DNA of 64,000 nt from Prototheca cutis (Eukaryota > Chlorophyta > Trebouxiophyceae > Chlorellales > Chlorellaceae). The notes beneath the pieces are model-generated. The model saw only the letters and a program-made list of their open reading frames with translations, did not search any database and was not told the origin of the DNA. The stretch covers positions 492,877-556,876 of the forward strand of contig BCIH01000009.1 in NCBI GenBank assembly GCA_002897115.2, in the 5' to 3' direction. Of the stretch, positions 35,302-47,878 are shown piece by piece; the first letter of the stretch is position 1; every line of letters starts with the position of its first letter. A program made the translations under genes and the position numbers.

Positions 35302-35535
35302 AAGAGGAATGCATGCGTGTCTGAGGACATTTGCATGCTCATTCTTCTTGGCAGTGTCGGTCTCCTTTGTTTGAATACATTTTGCCGACAGGAAAAAGGC
35401 AGATGAATGACACATAAACACAGCTTGATCGCGGGGGGGGGGGGGGGGGGGGGGTCGTGGCAAGCAGCGCGCCGGGCGCATGCCCATGCAACGCATCCCG
35501 CACAGGCAGAGAGGGAGGCAGGAAGCACAGTGTCC
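35302..35535. other. Convergent 3' spacer with poly-G
   Basis: Short spacer between the EAF and gamma-SNAP stop codons, dominated by the 22-base G tract at 35433-35454. Confidence 0.6.
35433..35454 (+). repeat. Poly-G tract (22 G)
   Basis: Uninterrupted G run between two convergent genes, preceded by GATCGC. Confidence 0.9.
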
Positions 35536-37087
35536 CTAAGTAAGGTCTTCCTCTCCGTTCTCCGCGGCACCGAGGTCCAGGGTCACGGGCCCGCCCGGCA
35601 GCGAGGTTTCGATGGCTTGAACGTCGCCCTCGGGGAGCTTCTTGGCCAGCCGAGCCGTGGCAGCATCCATGTGCAGGAAGCACGGGTGCTGCTTGATGGC
35701 GCCGGCCACGTTGGGAGCAATGCCGGTGCGATAGGCATTGAACAGTGCCTCGGCAGCAAACGCCTCGTCACTCGAACTGAACGCCTCCACTGCCAACGCA
35801 TCCTGAGTTTGGGTAGTTTGGGGAGCACACCACATCATCTACCTCACCCGATGCCAGCCGCTCGGACACCACTGATTCCAAACCCCTCAGCCAGTCCCAC
35901 CCATCAACAAACGAACAAGCAAGCAAACCCTACCTGGTAGATGCCCCAGGCCTGCTTGGCTTGTCCGGCGTGCAGCATGATGACGATAGCGCCTAAAAAT
36001 GCCTTGGCCTGAGAGTTGCGGGCCCCGGAGCCCTCGCACGACGCTGCAAACCGAAGCTCCAGTGCCACCGCGTCGTCCCACTGTCCGCGCCGTACTGCAT
36101 GCGCCACAGCCATCCTGGGTGTACGGGAAGAGGAGAAAATATTGCAGTCAGTTGTACCTAAAAAAAGGCAGAAACTCCGGCCAGGTGCCAGCGCAGAATC
36201 GGTGCAGTGAGTCATCCCATTGCCACTGCACACCTGTACGTGTCACCGTGGGTGCCGTCTTTGCCGCTGTCCTCCAGCCAGTCCAACGCCTTTTTGTAAA
36301 GATCCGCCGCGACCTGCCACGTGTCGGTAGGTTGGAGTACGAAGAGAGATGATAATTTCGTCAACTGTCCCTCCCACACACGCCACTCTCATCATGGTGG
36401 TGGGAAGAAGCGACTCTCCTGTCAGGGTGCCAGGGGACCGGCCCCCCTCCNCCCCCCNCAAAAAAGAAAAAGAAAGAGAACCCCTACAAGTGCAGCACCT
36501 GTGGTGCAGACTCCTCCAGGCAGCGGGCGCCCTTGGTCACGGCATCGGCGGCGGCTGGCAAGCGGCCTTCAGTCAGATACTGCTCTGCCGCCTCGTTGCA
36601 GCAGTGCTCGATGCCCTTCGCATCGCCCTGCAGCTTGGCCGCCTCGGCGGCCTTTTCCCAGTTCTTGGCGGCGTGCCAGCCGGAATGCTGGCGCTGCTGC
36701 CCCGTCGCCGCCTTCTCGAATGCGGCCCGTGCCGCTGCCAAGTCGCCACATTGCTGCGGTGGAGCGGTGATTGAAGCACGGGTAGATTATTGCTCTTCCA
36801 GCACTTGCATGCATTCATCATGAGTCTGGGCACGTCGCGTTTCCCCCGTCTCCACAGCCAGCAAAGAGACTCCCAGGTCCGGCAGCGTCCCGACCGGCCC
36901 AGGTCTCCAAGCCACCGTCACCCTATTGATTGCTCACCCTGTACAGCAGACCTGCCCGCTCAAACAGGGGGGTCGCCGTCTCCCACTGCGGTTTGAAGCG
37001 CAACAAGAGCACAGAGGGTGTGACCAGCTTGGTGCCCTCCGCAAAGCATTTGTCCGCCTCAGATCGCGGGTCGCCACGGGACATCAT
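35536..37087 (-). CDS. Gamma-SNAP (soluble NSF attachment protein gamma)
   Basis: SNARE-disassembly adaptor for NSF in vesicle trafficking. The ATG at 37087 starts MMSRGDPRSEADKCFAEGTK. Exons then encode TPR-like helices: FKPQWETATPLFERAGLLYR, CGDLAAARAAFEKAATG, WHAAKNWEKAAEAAKLQG, IEHCCNEAAEQYLTEGRL, VAADLYKKALDWLEDSG, HAVRRGQWDDAVALELRFAA, FLGAIVIMLHAGQAKQAWGI and the C-terminal FAAEALFNAYRTGIAP with FLHMDAATARLAKKLPEGD. The order and the Trp/Tyr positions match gamma- better than alpha-SNAP. The tail is acidic (ENGEEDLT). About five exons. Undetermined bases at 36451 and 36458 fall in an intron. The protein lacks the longer C-terminal tail of human gamma-SNAP. Confidence 0.85.
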
Positions 37088-37451
37088 GGGGCTCTCTCCG
37101 GCCCCAAGGTTTTCACTCGGCAGCTGTGAGTCCCTCGGCGTGTCCGCTGCACTCGAGAAATTTGACGTCTTTTGATTGCAAGAATAGGCCCTGTGCGCGC
37201 AAGGAATTCAAGTCCAAAGCCCGTTGGCGGTGTTTCAAAAATGTCGAGTCTCCGGAACTCGCACACCGTCCGTGAGATCATAGCCCCAACCGATGAACGC
37301 CCCAAAAACCATTCCTGGCCAGCAGGATGGGGCCTAGATCATGGCCAACCTGACTGTACTGTGCAGCAACCTTTGAATGCAGGATGAAAATGAGAAGATC
37401 GCGTTTTGGGGATTTGTTTTGGGCGCGTCAAGCGTGAGTAGGTTTGGGAAG
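37088..37451. promoter_or_regulatory. Upstream region of gamma-SNAP
   Basis: About 360 bases between two minus-strand genes; the gamma-SNAP promoter is expected here. Nothing else was recognised. Confidence 0.4.
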
Positions 37452-39968
37452 TCAGACCTCCACGGGGTCCTCCTGGACCTCGAGTGCATCAATGCAGTCC
37501 TTTGACTGGGCTTCCTTGCACACGCCAGTGCGGGCCTGGCTGCTGGTCATGAAGCTCGCAAGCGTCATCTGGCGCTTGGGCTTGTTGGGCGCCGCCTGCT
37601 TGGAGGAGGGGTCTTTTGGTGCAGGGTCCTGTTTCCTGGAGTCTGCCGGGCTGTCGGCGGCGCCATCCAAGGCAGACGTCTTGCCCTCCGCACCGTCGAC
37701 GTCCTCCGACTCCACACGCGCAGCGGCACCGACCGTCAAGTCTTCCCCGGCGGAGGCCATGGCAGTCGTGACCTTTACTGGCGCTGCAGCACGCTGTGCC
37801 TGCTCCAGACGGGTCTGTTTCACTCTTTCTCCCCGCCCCCGTTGGCACGCTGCCTGCTCCTCCGCCAGTCGCAGGCACCTCGTCTCCTTCTCCTCCAGTT
37901 CCCGGCGCTGTGCTGCCACCGCCTCCAGTTCTCTGCATTGTGCCGTTGGAAACTGATGAGATTGAGTCTGTTGACGTTGGAAGCTACGGAGCGTGCCTGA
38001 TGTTCTGAATGAGAAGGGTTTGCAAAATAAAACAGTGTACAACCTACAGCAAGGTCTTCCATATACTCCCATCACCTCCCCCCTCACCTGGCGGTCCAGC
38101 CGTGGGCCACGACCTTGTCAGGCTCCTGGGCCTCATGCCGCTGCTGCTTCACCGCCGGCACCAGCTCCCGCAACGCTTGCACCAGCATGCTCGTCATGAT
38201 CTTGGAATATTTGTCCAGCTGTGTATTGTTTTCGGGGGGGGGGGGGGGGATTGTTGAGGAGACGTAGTTGGGATGCAGAGACCGACAGTACCCGCCAAAC
38301 TCCTTTGCCGGTCAGGCCTGCAAGGGCACACGGACGGGTAGACCCATCTCCCATGAGGTCGACCACAGGCACCCTCCAATCATCATCACCACCAACAGAG
38401 CAGCAGCAGCTGTGCTGCAAACATTCAATTGCAATAATTGCCCAGGATCCCAGGGACTACGCACCGTCTTGTCCAGCACGACGGGCGTGGGGACATCTTC
38501 AAGGTCGGGACGGCCGGGATCGCTCTCATTGACACTGCAGCCCTCCCCAGCTTGCCGCACATATGCCTTCACACTGCAAGCAAATTGAATTTCAGCACCT
38601 CAAGACGACCGTTTCCAGCATCCTCAACATGTGCATGTGCGGGCATGCTTGCCTGGGCCCCCCTTCACCCTGGCTGTGAAAGGGAATGGAACACACAGAA
38701 TCAGCACCTTCCCACCCCTTGCACAAACAGGAAAAAAAATTAGCTCAAAAGCCAGCCACTCACGCTGGGTGCTGCATGATGGTCTCCTGCATGACCTTGA
38801 CTGGCACCTTGCGGCCACGCCAGTATGCCAGGCCCCGGTCGCAGGCAGCCGTCATGAGGGCCCGGCACAGCCTCGCATCCATCCATGTCGGCACCAGGAG
38901 CTCCTTGCCAGTGTAAGGATCCCTGCGCAGGGGTTGCATGTGTTGGGGGTGAGTGCAAGGTGGACGGCTGCACATCCTGTTGATCAGGACACCTCACTGG
39001 CAGTCAACAAAACGTTGTCCCCTCGTAAAATAACAAATAATAATGCTCCATCACACTTTGGGACTTTGGGCACGGGGTAGCCGTAGTCCCGCAGCTCAGT
39101 CAGCATGGCAAAGGTGTCGAGGATGCCGGGGCCCTGCCGGCTTAGCGACAGGATCCTGCTCTGAAACTCGTACGCCTCGGCATACTGTGTTGATGCAGGT
39201 GGGTGGGTGGATTGTCGAGCGATGGATTGCCCCACCTGCCGCTTCACAAACATGCCCAACAGAACCCCCCAAAACACAAACACACACACACACACACACA
39301 CCCTCTCGAGCTGCACGGGCGCTGGGACGGTGGCCTTGGGCAGGACATGTTCTGTCCAGAACGCTGACGTCCGACTGACCTGGGCGTCGTCGACTGGCGC
39401 CGGCTTGCCAGGCTTTGCTCCCAGGTCAGCGGCTTCAGTGCCGGCGTCCTCGACATCACAAGAGTCGGGTTCTGTCGCTCCCAGCCGAGGTACGTCCATG
39501 GATCCCACCAGACGGATCAAGGCCACCAGGTAGGCGGCCAGTTCCTGGGCCGACTCTGGGGTGAACCCGGCGGCCAGTGCCGGGCTCAGGCCCTCCAGCA
39601 GCTGCTCGGGTTTGCGGCGCTCGCCCAGACTCAGCAGCCGGTCCAGGAAACCCAGTACCTGGAGCCGGGTCCAGGACTTTAGCCCGCCGGGCAGCGCAGG
39701 GCCCCGGCCCCGGCGAGCAGACCCCGGGCGGGGCGTGCCCCCGCTGCGCCGGCCCTCTGCGCCGTCATCGCTGTTCGCCGCGTAATCCGAATCCGAATCC
39801 TCGGCCGCGCCAGTGGCGAGCCTGGTGCTCCCACGGCCCCGAGTGGCCCCGGCGGCCTGTGACCGTTGCTGCTCAGGAGCCGAGGGTGTGAACTGACTCA
39901 GGGTGCTTGTCATGCAGCCGCAGTAGTCTGCCCATGAACGCTGCTATTCCAGATGGCCAATCCCCCCG

Positions 39969-40019
<51 letters not shown>

Positions 40020-42946
40020 ACGCGCACACACAATCATAACAAAACCACCCTACCCGCTCAGAGTAGTCGATGGCCTTGCGCTTGCGGGGGGCCAGAATGA
40101 CGGGCATCGCAGCGAGTTTTTTGCTTTCTTCATGCGCCGCCGCTGCTTCGGGCATGAGGTTGATCCAGTAGTCTGACCCCGGTGCACCCTCCGTCCCGGT
40201 CCCAAACGTTGCCACCGAAAAGGAGTTGCCGGCCCGACTGCCCAGCTGCCGTTTCTCCGTCCGACCCGACAGAATCTGGTCAATGCCCTCTGACTGGAAC
40301 GTCGACGACTGCGAGAAGGCCCGTCAGTTGTGTGGGTGTGTGCGTGTGTTGGGGGGAATATTAATAGGACGGAGGTGTTGGTGACGACCAGCCGGACCAC
40401 AGAGCAACTATGCAGCCATCCAATCAAACAACTCCACGCTCAACAAACTCCAGAATGCACGGACCTGCTGGGCCGCGGCACCCATGTCTTGCAGTCCGTG
40501 GGCTCCATGGGCAAGGAGCTCTGAGATCTTCTTGCTGTCTGCCTCAGGATCGTCCGTGCCGCGTGACCCCCCGCCGCCCAGGATAGCCTCGTCCAGGCCT
40601 GTGTATGCGTGAGTGTGTGGTGGTGGGTGGGGGATGTTATATGATGAGACGTATGTTTCTGTGTGTGCATTCGCTGATTCCTCGGTCGCGAGCGCAGTCT
40701 AAGCCGGTTCCTCAACAAGAAAGAGCAACAGCCAATCCAACCCCCGCACCTGCTTTGCGGGAGGAGATTTCAAACACCTTGGACTCGTACGTGTCACGGG
40801 TGACCAGGCGGTAAATCGTCACATCCTTTTCCTGGCCTGCAGGTGGAGAGAGGGATGCAGCAAAGGTGTGGGAAGCTGGGAAGAAGCTGGTCTGCCGGAC
40901 GTTTCCTAGTTGGCTGGGAAACGACACCCTCACAGTCACAAACCTCCAATCCGCCGCAGGTGAGATATCCAAGAATATTGAGAGATTTTTTTCGTGCTTT
41001 CTCCCCAAACCCATCTGCCCACGCACCGATGCGGTGGCAGCGGGCCATGGCCTGGAGGTCGTTCTGTGGGTTCCAGTCTGCGGGCGAGGGATGGTGGGTT
41101 GGGGGGGAGTAAGCACCTGGGTCACCAGACATGGCGCACACTGATTCAGGGAGTTTTGCATCCCTCAAAGACATGCCGTTGCACGCAGCAGGCACCTGCG
41201 GTTTGCCAAATCCAACAACACCTGGATCCTCTTCCCTGTGCAATAACCGGCACTCACCAGAATCGTAGATGATGCAGGTGTCAGCGGCAGTCAGCGTGAT
41301 GCCTTGGCCGCCAGCCCGAGTAGAAAGCAAGAATACAAAGCCATCGCTCTCAGCTGTGAATTGTGGATTGCGTGTTGATTGGTTGGAAGGGAAGAGCACG
41401 TGTCCGGGATTCCTTGAGTCCATTCATCTGTGCGGTGCGACCCGCATGACAGCAAAACACCCTCACTCACTGGCACTGAAGCGGTCGATGGCCGCTTGGC
41501 GGTCGCGGCCGGCCGTCGAGCCGTCGATGCGCTCGCAAGGGAGCCCCTGCTCGGTTATGTAATCCTCCAGCAAGTCGAGCATCATCTTGAACTGGGAGAA
41601 GATGAGTACACGCCGCCGCTCCGCCCGGAGCTTGGGCAGCAGCTTGGACAGCAGCAGCATCTTGCCGCTGGCGGCCTCCGTCAGCGCGCGGCTGGTCAGC
41701 TTCCTTCCAGCTTCCTCCTCGCGCCGCGTCAGGTCCTCCTCCAGCCCGTTGCACAGGAACTGGATGTGCCAGGGGACGTGTGGTGAGAGCGAGAGGTGTG
41801 GGGGTCGTGGGAATGCAGTGTCTGAGTGCAATAGCTGTCACCGCATGACCCAAGCAATAAAAGATACTTGCCGGGTGGCAGCAGACTTTGCGGAGTTCCA
41901 TCGCCAAATTTCGCAAGTTTGGCAGGTTCTTGGGAGCCGCACCTGCCAGCAACTGCAGTGTTAGCATTGGCTGGCATTGCCCGTGAATTTCGATCCCATG
42001 TGCGGTCTTCCTGGGTACACACACGCATCCAAAAGAAGACAGACAAACAAGCACATCCATGGTGCTACGCTAAAAAGAAAGCAGGACACCTGTCTACAAG
42101 CACCGCTCCCCGCACCGTGCCGATGGCGTTGCCATACATGGCCTTGTAGTAGGCCCGCTGCTGCGCCGTGAGCTCCACCCAAATAATAACTTCCTCCTTC
42201 TCGGGCAACGTTTCCACGTCCTCCTTCATGCGGCGCAGCAGGATCGGCCGCAGCGCGCGCTGTGCAAGGTGATCGTCGCGCGTGTGTGTCGGGGGGAGGG
42301 GGGATTGAATTTGTCATGCGTGGGAACGCCTGTGCTATGCCTGAGCGCAGAATCGAAGGTCACACTCAGATGGCGCCAACCAGTCCTCACGCATTCGATG
42401 ATCACCACATTCTTGGAAACAAGGAATGCCAAGCCCAAATCAATCGATCACACCCGGAGGCTCTGGACTTGGGCGGCTTGCATGCCCCGCCGGTCGTCGC
42501 CGTAACGCTCCAAGAATTCCTCTTCCGTGCCCCAAAACTCAGGGTCCAGCAGGCTCAACAGGCCATGCAGCTCCCGCATGTTGTTCTGGACAGGGGTGCC
42601 TGGTGTGTGCGTGCGTGGGGGGGGGGAGAGGGATGGGGGGATTTGGATGACCATGGAATGTTATGGGACCTGATTCGATTCAGGGGTTTCAATCTTTGCA
42701 AACTCGAGCCAATCCCTGCTGGATCCCACATGGCGATGAAGCCCTACAAACAGGGGTCTTGAGGCTCTGTTTGGGCATGACATCCCGTACACAGTTCCTT
42801 TCTTTTCCCTGCATGTACCGTGCCCTACCAGTGAGCAAGAGGAGCCAGTCGAGGCTGAGGGAGGCCAGCACTCCACGGGTGGCAGAGCCCGAGGACTTCA
42901 TGCGATGTGCCTCATCCACCACCACCGATGCCCAGGAGATGTCCTG

Positions 42947-42994
<48 letters not shown>

Positions 42995-45809
42995 ATGTCT
43001 CTTCGGTGTGTGCGCGTATACAAGAGAGAGGGGCCAAGAAAGAAATGTGAAACTGGCACACTCTCCACAAGACTCTACAGCCAACTCCCCAAAAATCTGT
43101 ACAAGGAACAGAGTGCGGTCGCGGAGGAGCGTGTCGTAGGAAGTCAGCACCACATCAGGACGGACAATGCGCTCCCCGCCAGGCCCACGGATGAAAAGAT
43201 CGTGGAGGGCGGCTAGTTCGCGATCCCGGGCACTGCCGGCGTACACGACGCAGTCCATGCCCGTCCACGTCTCCACCTCGCGCTGCCAGTGGCCCATCGT
43301 GGTCAACGGGCAGACGAGGAGGAAGGGGCCCTGGACGTCACCGTACTGCTGCTGATATGCCAGAGCCGAGATGGACTGTGCTGTCTTTCCCAGACCCATC
43401 TGGGTTTGTTTTGATTGTTCGTTGAAAAGTAGGGGGGAGGGTAGGGTGGCTTTGGGTTAATGTGTGGTCCCTTGTGTGGAGGGACGGCGGCTGACAGATA
43501 CAAGGATGCAGCGGAACTGGGGCCGGGCAGTCTTGATTGACAAGGGCACAACAGAACAGCTGCCAAGCAGAAATCGCAAGGGAAGCGAAAGAACGGTATA
43601 CAAACTCCAAAAACCAATGCACCTCGTCGCCGAGGATGCAGTTGCGCTGTGCAGCCCAGTTGGCAGCCATCCACGCCACACTTTCTTTTTGGTAGTCGCG
43701 CAGCTGGCGACCGTTGCGGAACTCGGGTACTGCGGATGAGAAGAGGGCCGGGGTTGGTTGGAGCGGTGATCATATTCCCTGTGCTGGATCATGGGGGAAT
43801 CCCAGGTGTCCATGGCGACTGACCACTGGCACTGTTGCTGTGAGCTCTGAAACGGTGGTCACTGGTGTGCATGAGCTGGTACAAGCGTATTTTGCATGTC
43901 CAAACTCGAACAAACCCCATGACCCCCCCTCCGCCGCCTTCAATAGTTGCAGACCTGCTTTGGCATCCAGTTGCCGTGGGGTGACCTTGGGCTCGCCCTT
44001 GGCATTGGAATCCAGCTTTGCCTGTGCCCTGATCTTTCGCTCCTCAAACCGAGCGAGTGCCGCCTGCAGGGGCGATGGTTGGTCGGTGGACGACGCAGAG
44101 GTGAGGTTCAGCAGGGCAGGTGGGCACAGAGGCGCTGCAGTGGGGTTCATCAGGCATGCCATGCATCGCCGAGTCGATTCTTTGCGCAGCATCCCACACT
44201 TGAAGAGAAGGGACAGCTCAAGCTGGCACCAGTGGTTAACCCCAGGGAGCCAGGGTCACTGCACAAGCCGGGGGGAAAAAAGAGCCAACGTCGGGCCCCT
44301 CCCCCTTTCATGTAGTACCATGTCTGCCTCCGAGGTCAGGCGATGGGCGTGCTCCCAGGTGCACTCGGAGTAGCCCAGGCCCCGCCATTTGATAAGGTAC
44401 TTGGAGCCACGGTGGCAGAGGATGGAGTCAATGTCCTGCCACTGAGCGTCAGGCTCCTCCCCGGCCGCCTCCCCAGCCTCCTGGCGCTTTAGGAAAGCAC
44501 GGAGCAGGCCCGGTTTGTACTTCTGCAGAACACCCCGGCTCTCCCAGCGCGTCTGCCTATAACTTCTCCCTGTCATCATCGGGAGAGGAGACCAAGGTGC
44601 ATTTGTGGGGGCCCCCTCCTTGGCACCAATCCCAGAGCGTTTTGCTTAGTTTGTTCGTGGACAAGTGAATGCAGTCCAGAAACACAGTCAAGGCAGCACA
44701 TCAATTCCCTGTCACCACTTGACACCCCTCACTCTTCAGCTTGACGAGGAATCTGGAGCCGGATTTGTCGGCAGTCAGGATCTTCTCAATCTCCTCCACC
44801 TCATCATCTTTGTCGGAGCCTGTAGGTTGGATAGCCCAGGAATTCATGTGAGCCTGCCCTTTCCACGGGATAATATCGTACATCAGAACACATTCCAGAG
44901 CGATGGCTCACCTGCCAGGTCGGCGTTCCAGTTGTTCCTAGCCAGCGGTGCCTGGCCTGAATTCGGCACTGCATTTTCTTCCTCCGAGTCAGATGCGCTG
45001 TCTTCGGAAGAATCGTCCTCGTCGTCAGAGCTGGCGTCCTCTGCTTCCCCTCCACTGGATCCGCTGTCCGCGAAAGAACTCGACGCCATCTCCCTTTCCT
45101 CCTCGTCCTCTGCACTGCCTTCATCCACCGACATCTCATCCTCCTCCTCGGACACGCCCCCTTCATCCTGCATGGTGTTTTCATATGCATGCCCATGGAT
45201 GGCCCGGTGGGAACTGATTTTATCAACACAAACACAGCGGTGGTACTGCACTGTCAGGACCCCCCCCCACACGTACACACACACACTCTAGGGCTCACAG
45301 TCTCGGAGTCCAAATAGACGCGCTTCTTGGTGGCAACAGCTGTGCGTCTGGGTCGCGCTGGGGGTGAAGGTGGGCGCACAACAGGGCCGCCCCTGTTGGT
45401 CCGCTTCCACCCATCGGCCTCGAGGGCATCTGCAGAACAATAGTAAACATTGATGACATGCACAGGGGATTGTGATGCGATAGAAGAAGACACCAGATAT
45501 GACACACAGGCCAAGTATAACAGGCACCCAGAAATCAGCTCACTCTCTTGGTCTGAGCCGGGCTCAATCTCGTCGTCAGATTTCCTGGGGGGGGAGGGCC
45601 AGACCTGGGGTGACCCGGCTGATGCCAATCACGGTCGTCTATTCCATCACCACGGCCCCTTGCATTATGACCATAATACGCTCTATCGTTCACCATGCCA
45701 CGTACATGGATTTGGCAACCTGCTCGAACTCAAGATCGCTGTCGCTGGAGTCGTCGATGTAGTTTTTCACAGCCAGGGGCCTGCGCAGGCTGGCCCTCCG
45801 ACTCGCCAT
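37452..45809 (-). CDS. CHD-family chromodomain helicase DNA-binding protein (CHD6-9/Kismet-like C terminus)
   Basis: ATP-dependent nucleosome remodeller, the largest gene here (8.4 kb, roughly 20 exons). ATG at 45809 (MASRRASLRRPLAVKNYIDD). The N terminus is acidic with Ser/Asp/Glu runs (about 45000-45160). Chromodomain-like blocks follow: EIEKILTADKSGSRFLVKLK and QDIDSILCHRGSKYLIKWRG with YSECTWEHA. SNF2 ATPase: LRDYQKESVAWMAANW, Walker A ILGDEMGLGKTAQS, DVVLTSYDTLL, Walker B SVVVDEAHRMKS, GTPVQNNMRELHGLLSLLDP. Helicase C: LIFSQFKMMLDLLEDY, CERIDGSTAGRDRQ, FLLSTRAGGQGITLTAADT, DWNPQNDLQAMARCHRIG. Post-helicase CHD blocks: KISELLAHGAHGL, EGIDQILSGRTEKRQ and a SANT-like YGYPVPKVPKDPYTGKELLV...MDARLCRALM. 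Splice phases are continuous through to a coiled-coil segment and a C-terminal PIP-box-like motif, so I treat it as one gene ending at 37452. Confidence 0.83.
37548..37571 (-). other. PIP-box-like motif QMTLASFM near CHD C terminus
   Basis: Encodes Q-x-x-L-x-x-F-M preceded by KPKR, close to the PCNA-interacting consensus Q-x-x-[LIM]-x-x-aromatic-aromatic, but the last position is Met instead of Phe/Tyr. It lies 39 residues from the stop codon. Confidence 0.4.
38234..38249 (+). repeat. Poly-G tract (16 G)
   Basis: Within a CHD intron. On the gene's strand it is a C tract about 20 bases before the acceptor ACACAG/CTGGAC, so it may serve as a polypyrimidine tract. Confidence 0.85.
39969..40019 (+). 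repeat. Poly-C tract (51 C)
   Basis: Longest homopolymer in the window, inside a CHD intron. The pre-mRNA strand is therefore a 51-nt G run about 40 nt after the donor CGG/GTAGGG. Confidence 0.9.
42950..42992 (+). repeat. GT microsatellite, about 21 units
   Basis: In a CHD intron. On the gene's strand it reads (CA)n ending immediately in CATGCAG/GACATC, that is, the repeat abuts the 3' splice site. Confidence 0.95.
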
Positions 45810-46196
45810 CGTCGCGCTCCACACAGCGTGAGCCCCTCCTCAGCACGTTCTGTTGACCCGATGAAATCAATGTTTTGGGACTGATTGATTGAGGATGTGG
45901 TTTGTGACGATCAATGGACAGCTTGCGACGTTTCACACTCTCAATCAGCTAGAAATTCGAATTTTTGCCCAACCCTCGTGCTGTGCGTGATCTGTGCTGG
46001 TGGGTGTTCCCCAAACCCAATTCGCGCACCCATGGGCGTCCTCCAACTACCCTTGTCCTAACTACACGTGTCATAATGTTCTGATCACATCAGTACAATA
46101 AACAGCACCGGGCTGCATGCGCTGCCAAGGTGGACGCTGGTCGGGCCCACCACGTCCGCAGATCGTCCTGCGCTGCGCTGCTCGTCCTTCCCAAGT
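45810..46196. promoter_or_regulatory. Upstream region of CHD gene
   Basis: About 390 bases between the CHD start and the NSRP1 stop, both minus strand. No motif was assigned. Confidence 0.4.
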
Positions 46197-47878
46197 CTAC
46201 AAGCCGGCGGCCTTTCGTTTGCGCTCCAGGTACCTCTGCCTCGCGGCTGCCACTGCATCTTCCCGACTGAGTTTGGGTGGCGGGGCAGGCTTGGCCTCTT
46301 CGTTCTGCTCATTGTCGCTCCCCAGAGGAGCACCCGATCCCATGGGTGGCTGATGTGCGGCCGCATGCTGCGGTTCCCGTGCCTCCGAGGGCTCTGCGCG
46401 GTCGCCGTCGTCTCTGGGACGCCTCGAACCCTCCACAGCTCGCTCAGTGGCAGGCATTGGCGGGGCCCTTGGCTGCGCCCGATCCGACTCGGGACCTCGT
46501 GGGACTGGGTCCCGCCTGTCGGGCATTGCCGCTACTTCCTGCTCCTTGACCGACGGTGGACCCACCTGGGCAGGAGAAGGGGTTGCCTTCTCGGACTGCG
46601 GCCTGCATGCGAGCATGGAAGACGTGCTGCTGATACATTTGACCATGCAAGGGGTTCGGTGTCCAGGAACAATGGATGGCCGTACCCGTCTTGGGGGGGC
46701 CCCAAACGAAAAACCTCGCCCACAACGCACCTCGCTGTTCCAAAGGCAACATTGTTCTTGAGCAGATTTCTGTAAAAGTCGCCCATGTGGCCCTTCTTTT
46801 CGACCGCATTGGCCTCCTCCTCCGCTTGCCTGCAGCGACGAGAGTCGCGATTGACCAAGTAATGAAAGGCAGCAGCTGGGGTTGTGGTGCATTCGGGAGA
46901 GCCACCCACCCGTCACACCACGCACACACCATGCATCTTTCACAGAGCTCAGACACAATGCCACCTACACCCTGAACCCCCTCCCCCTTGCATTTGTATT
47001 CCCAACAGAAAGCCAACGCACTTGCGACGCTGCTCCTCCTGCATGCGCTGCGTTTCCTCCATCTTCTTCTTGTACGCCGATGTGATGAAACGCTCCTTGC
47101 TGCCGTACAAGTGGTCCTCTGCCTCCCTCTCCTTCAGCAGGCGCCGCTCATACAGAACATCCTGCTCCGCCTTCCGCTCCTCTGCCTTCTCTGCGCCGAG
47201 GTCCGGGAGTGTGCAGCGGGATTGGCATGCATGTGATCGTCAAGTCGTCGTAGAACACCAGAGGGTAATGGAGCTTTCCCAACCACACATCCAGGCAAGC
47301 TCAGCTCAGTGGGAAACTGCCACAGCACAATAGGCCCACTGCTTACCCAGCAAGCCCGCGATGTAGCGGGACTGCCTGAGCTGCTTCTCGATGCGCTTGG
47401 GTGCCTCCCTGGCCTCCTGAATGGCGTCGTAGTGCGCGTCGTAGTCAAACACGAAGGCATCTTCTGCGAGCGCCGCCTCATGCATGGCTGCAACCTGCAA
47501 AATTGGGGATGCCACCCATCAGGGGTGAGTGCATGCGAATCCCTGGGATATACCAAGATCTCTTAACCTGTGAACGCCTGCATGAACGGTAAGCTGTCAC
47601 GCTGCCGTGGTCCATTCAGCCTGTTGCCAGGCAAAGCGCATTCCTCCGGCCAACTACTCGTGTCAGCAAACAATCACCTGCCCACCCCTTCTGCCCACCT
47701 TCTTGTCGTCTTGTTTGCGGGCCTGGTGCCGCGCAATCTGTTGCTCCACCTTTTCATGGTCATCGTCGGAGTCTTCGTTGCCAAACAGCGGCGCCTTTCG
47801 GGCCTGGGGCTTGGCTCCACTGGTCTCGGGCTTGCGTATGGTCAGCCCATACTTGACACCCTTTTGTCCGATAATCAT
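46197..47878 (-). CDS. NSRP1 (nuclear speckle splicing regulatory protein 1, CCDC55) homologue
   Basis: Coiled-coil pre-mRNA splicing regulator. Exon 1 (47878-47699, 60 codons) starts with ATG and encodes KYGLTIRKPETSG and APLFGNEDSDDDHEKVEQQI, matching the YGL...FGNDSDDD signature of NSRP1. Next exons give AAMHEAALAEDAFVFDYDAH with YDAIQEAREAPKRIEKQLRQ and SRYIAGLLG, then the long charged helix (ERRLLKEREAEDHLYGSKER, FITSAYKKKMEETQRMQEEQ), and GHMGDFYRNLLKNNVAFG, the family's FYRHLLN block. The C terminus is a disordered Glu/Arg/Pro region closing with DAVAAARQRYLERKRKAAGL. About five exons. Boundaries in the last third are less certain. Confidence 0.87.

Noticed and set aside
14402..40019. 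Homopolymer tracts as assembly artefacts
   Set aside because: Cannot be excluded for exact length, but they sit at similar places in several introns with different flanks, so they are kept as real features with uncertain length.
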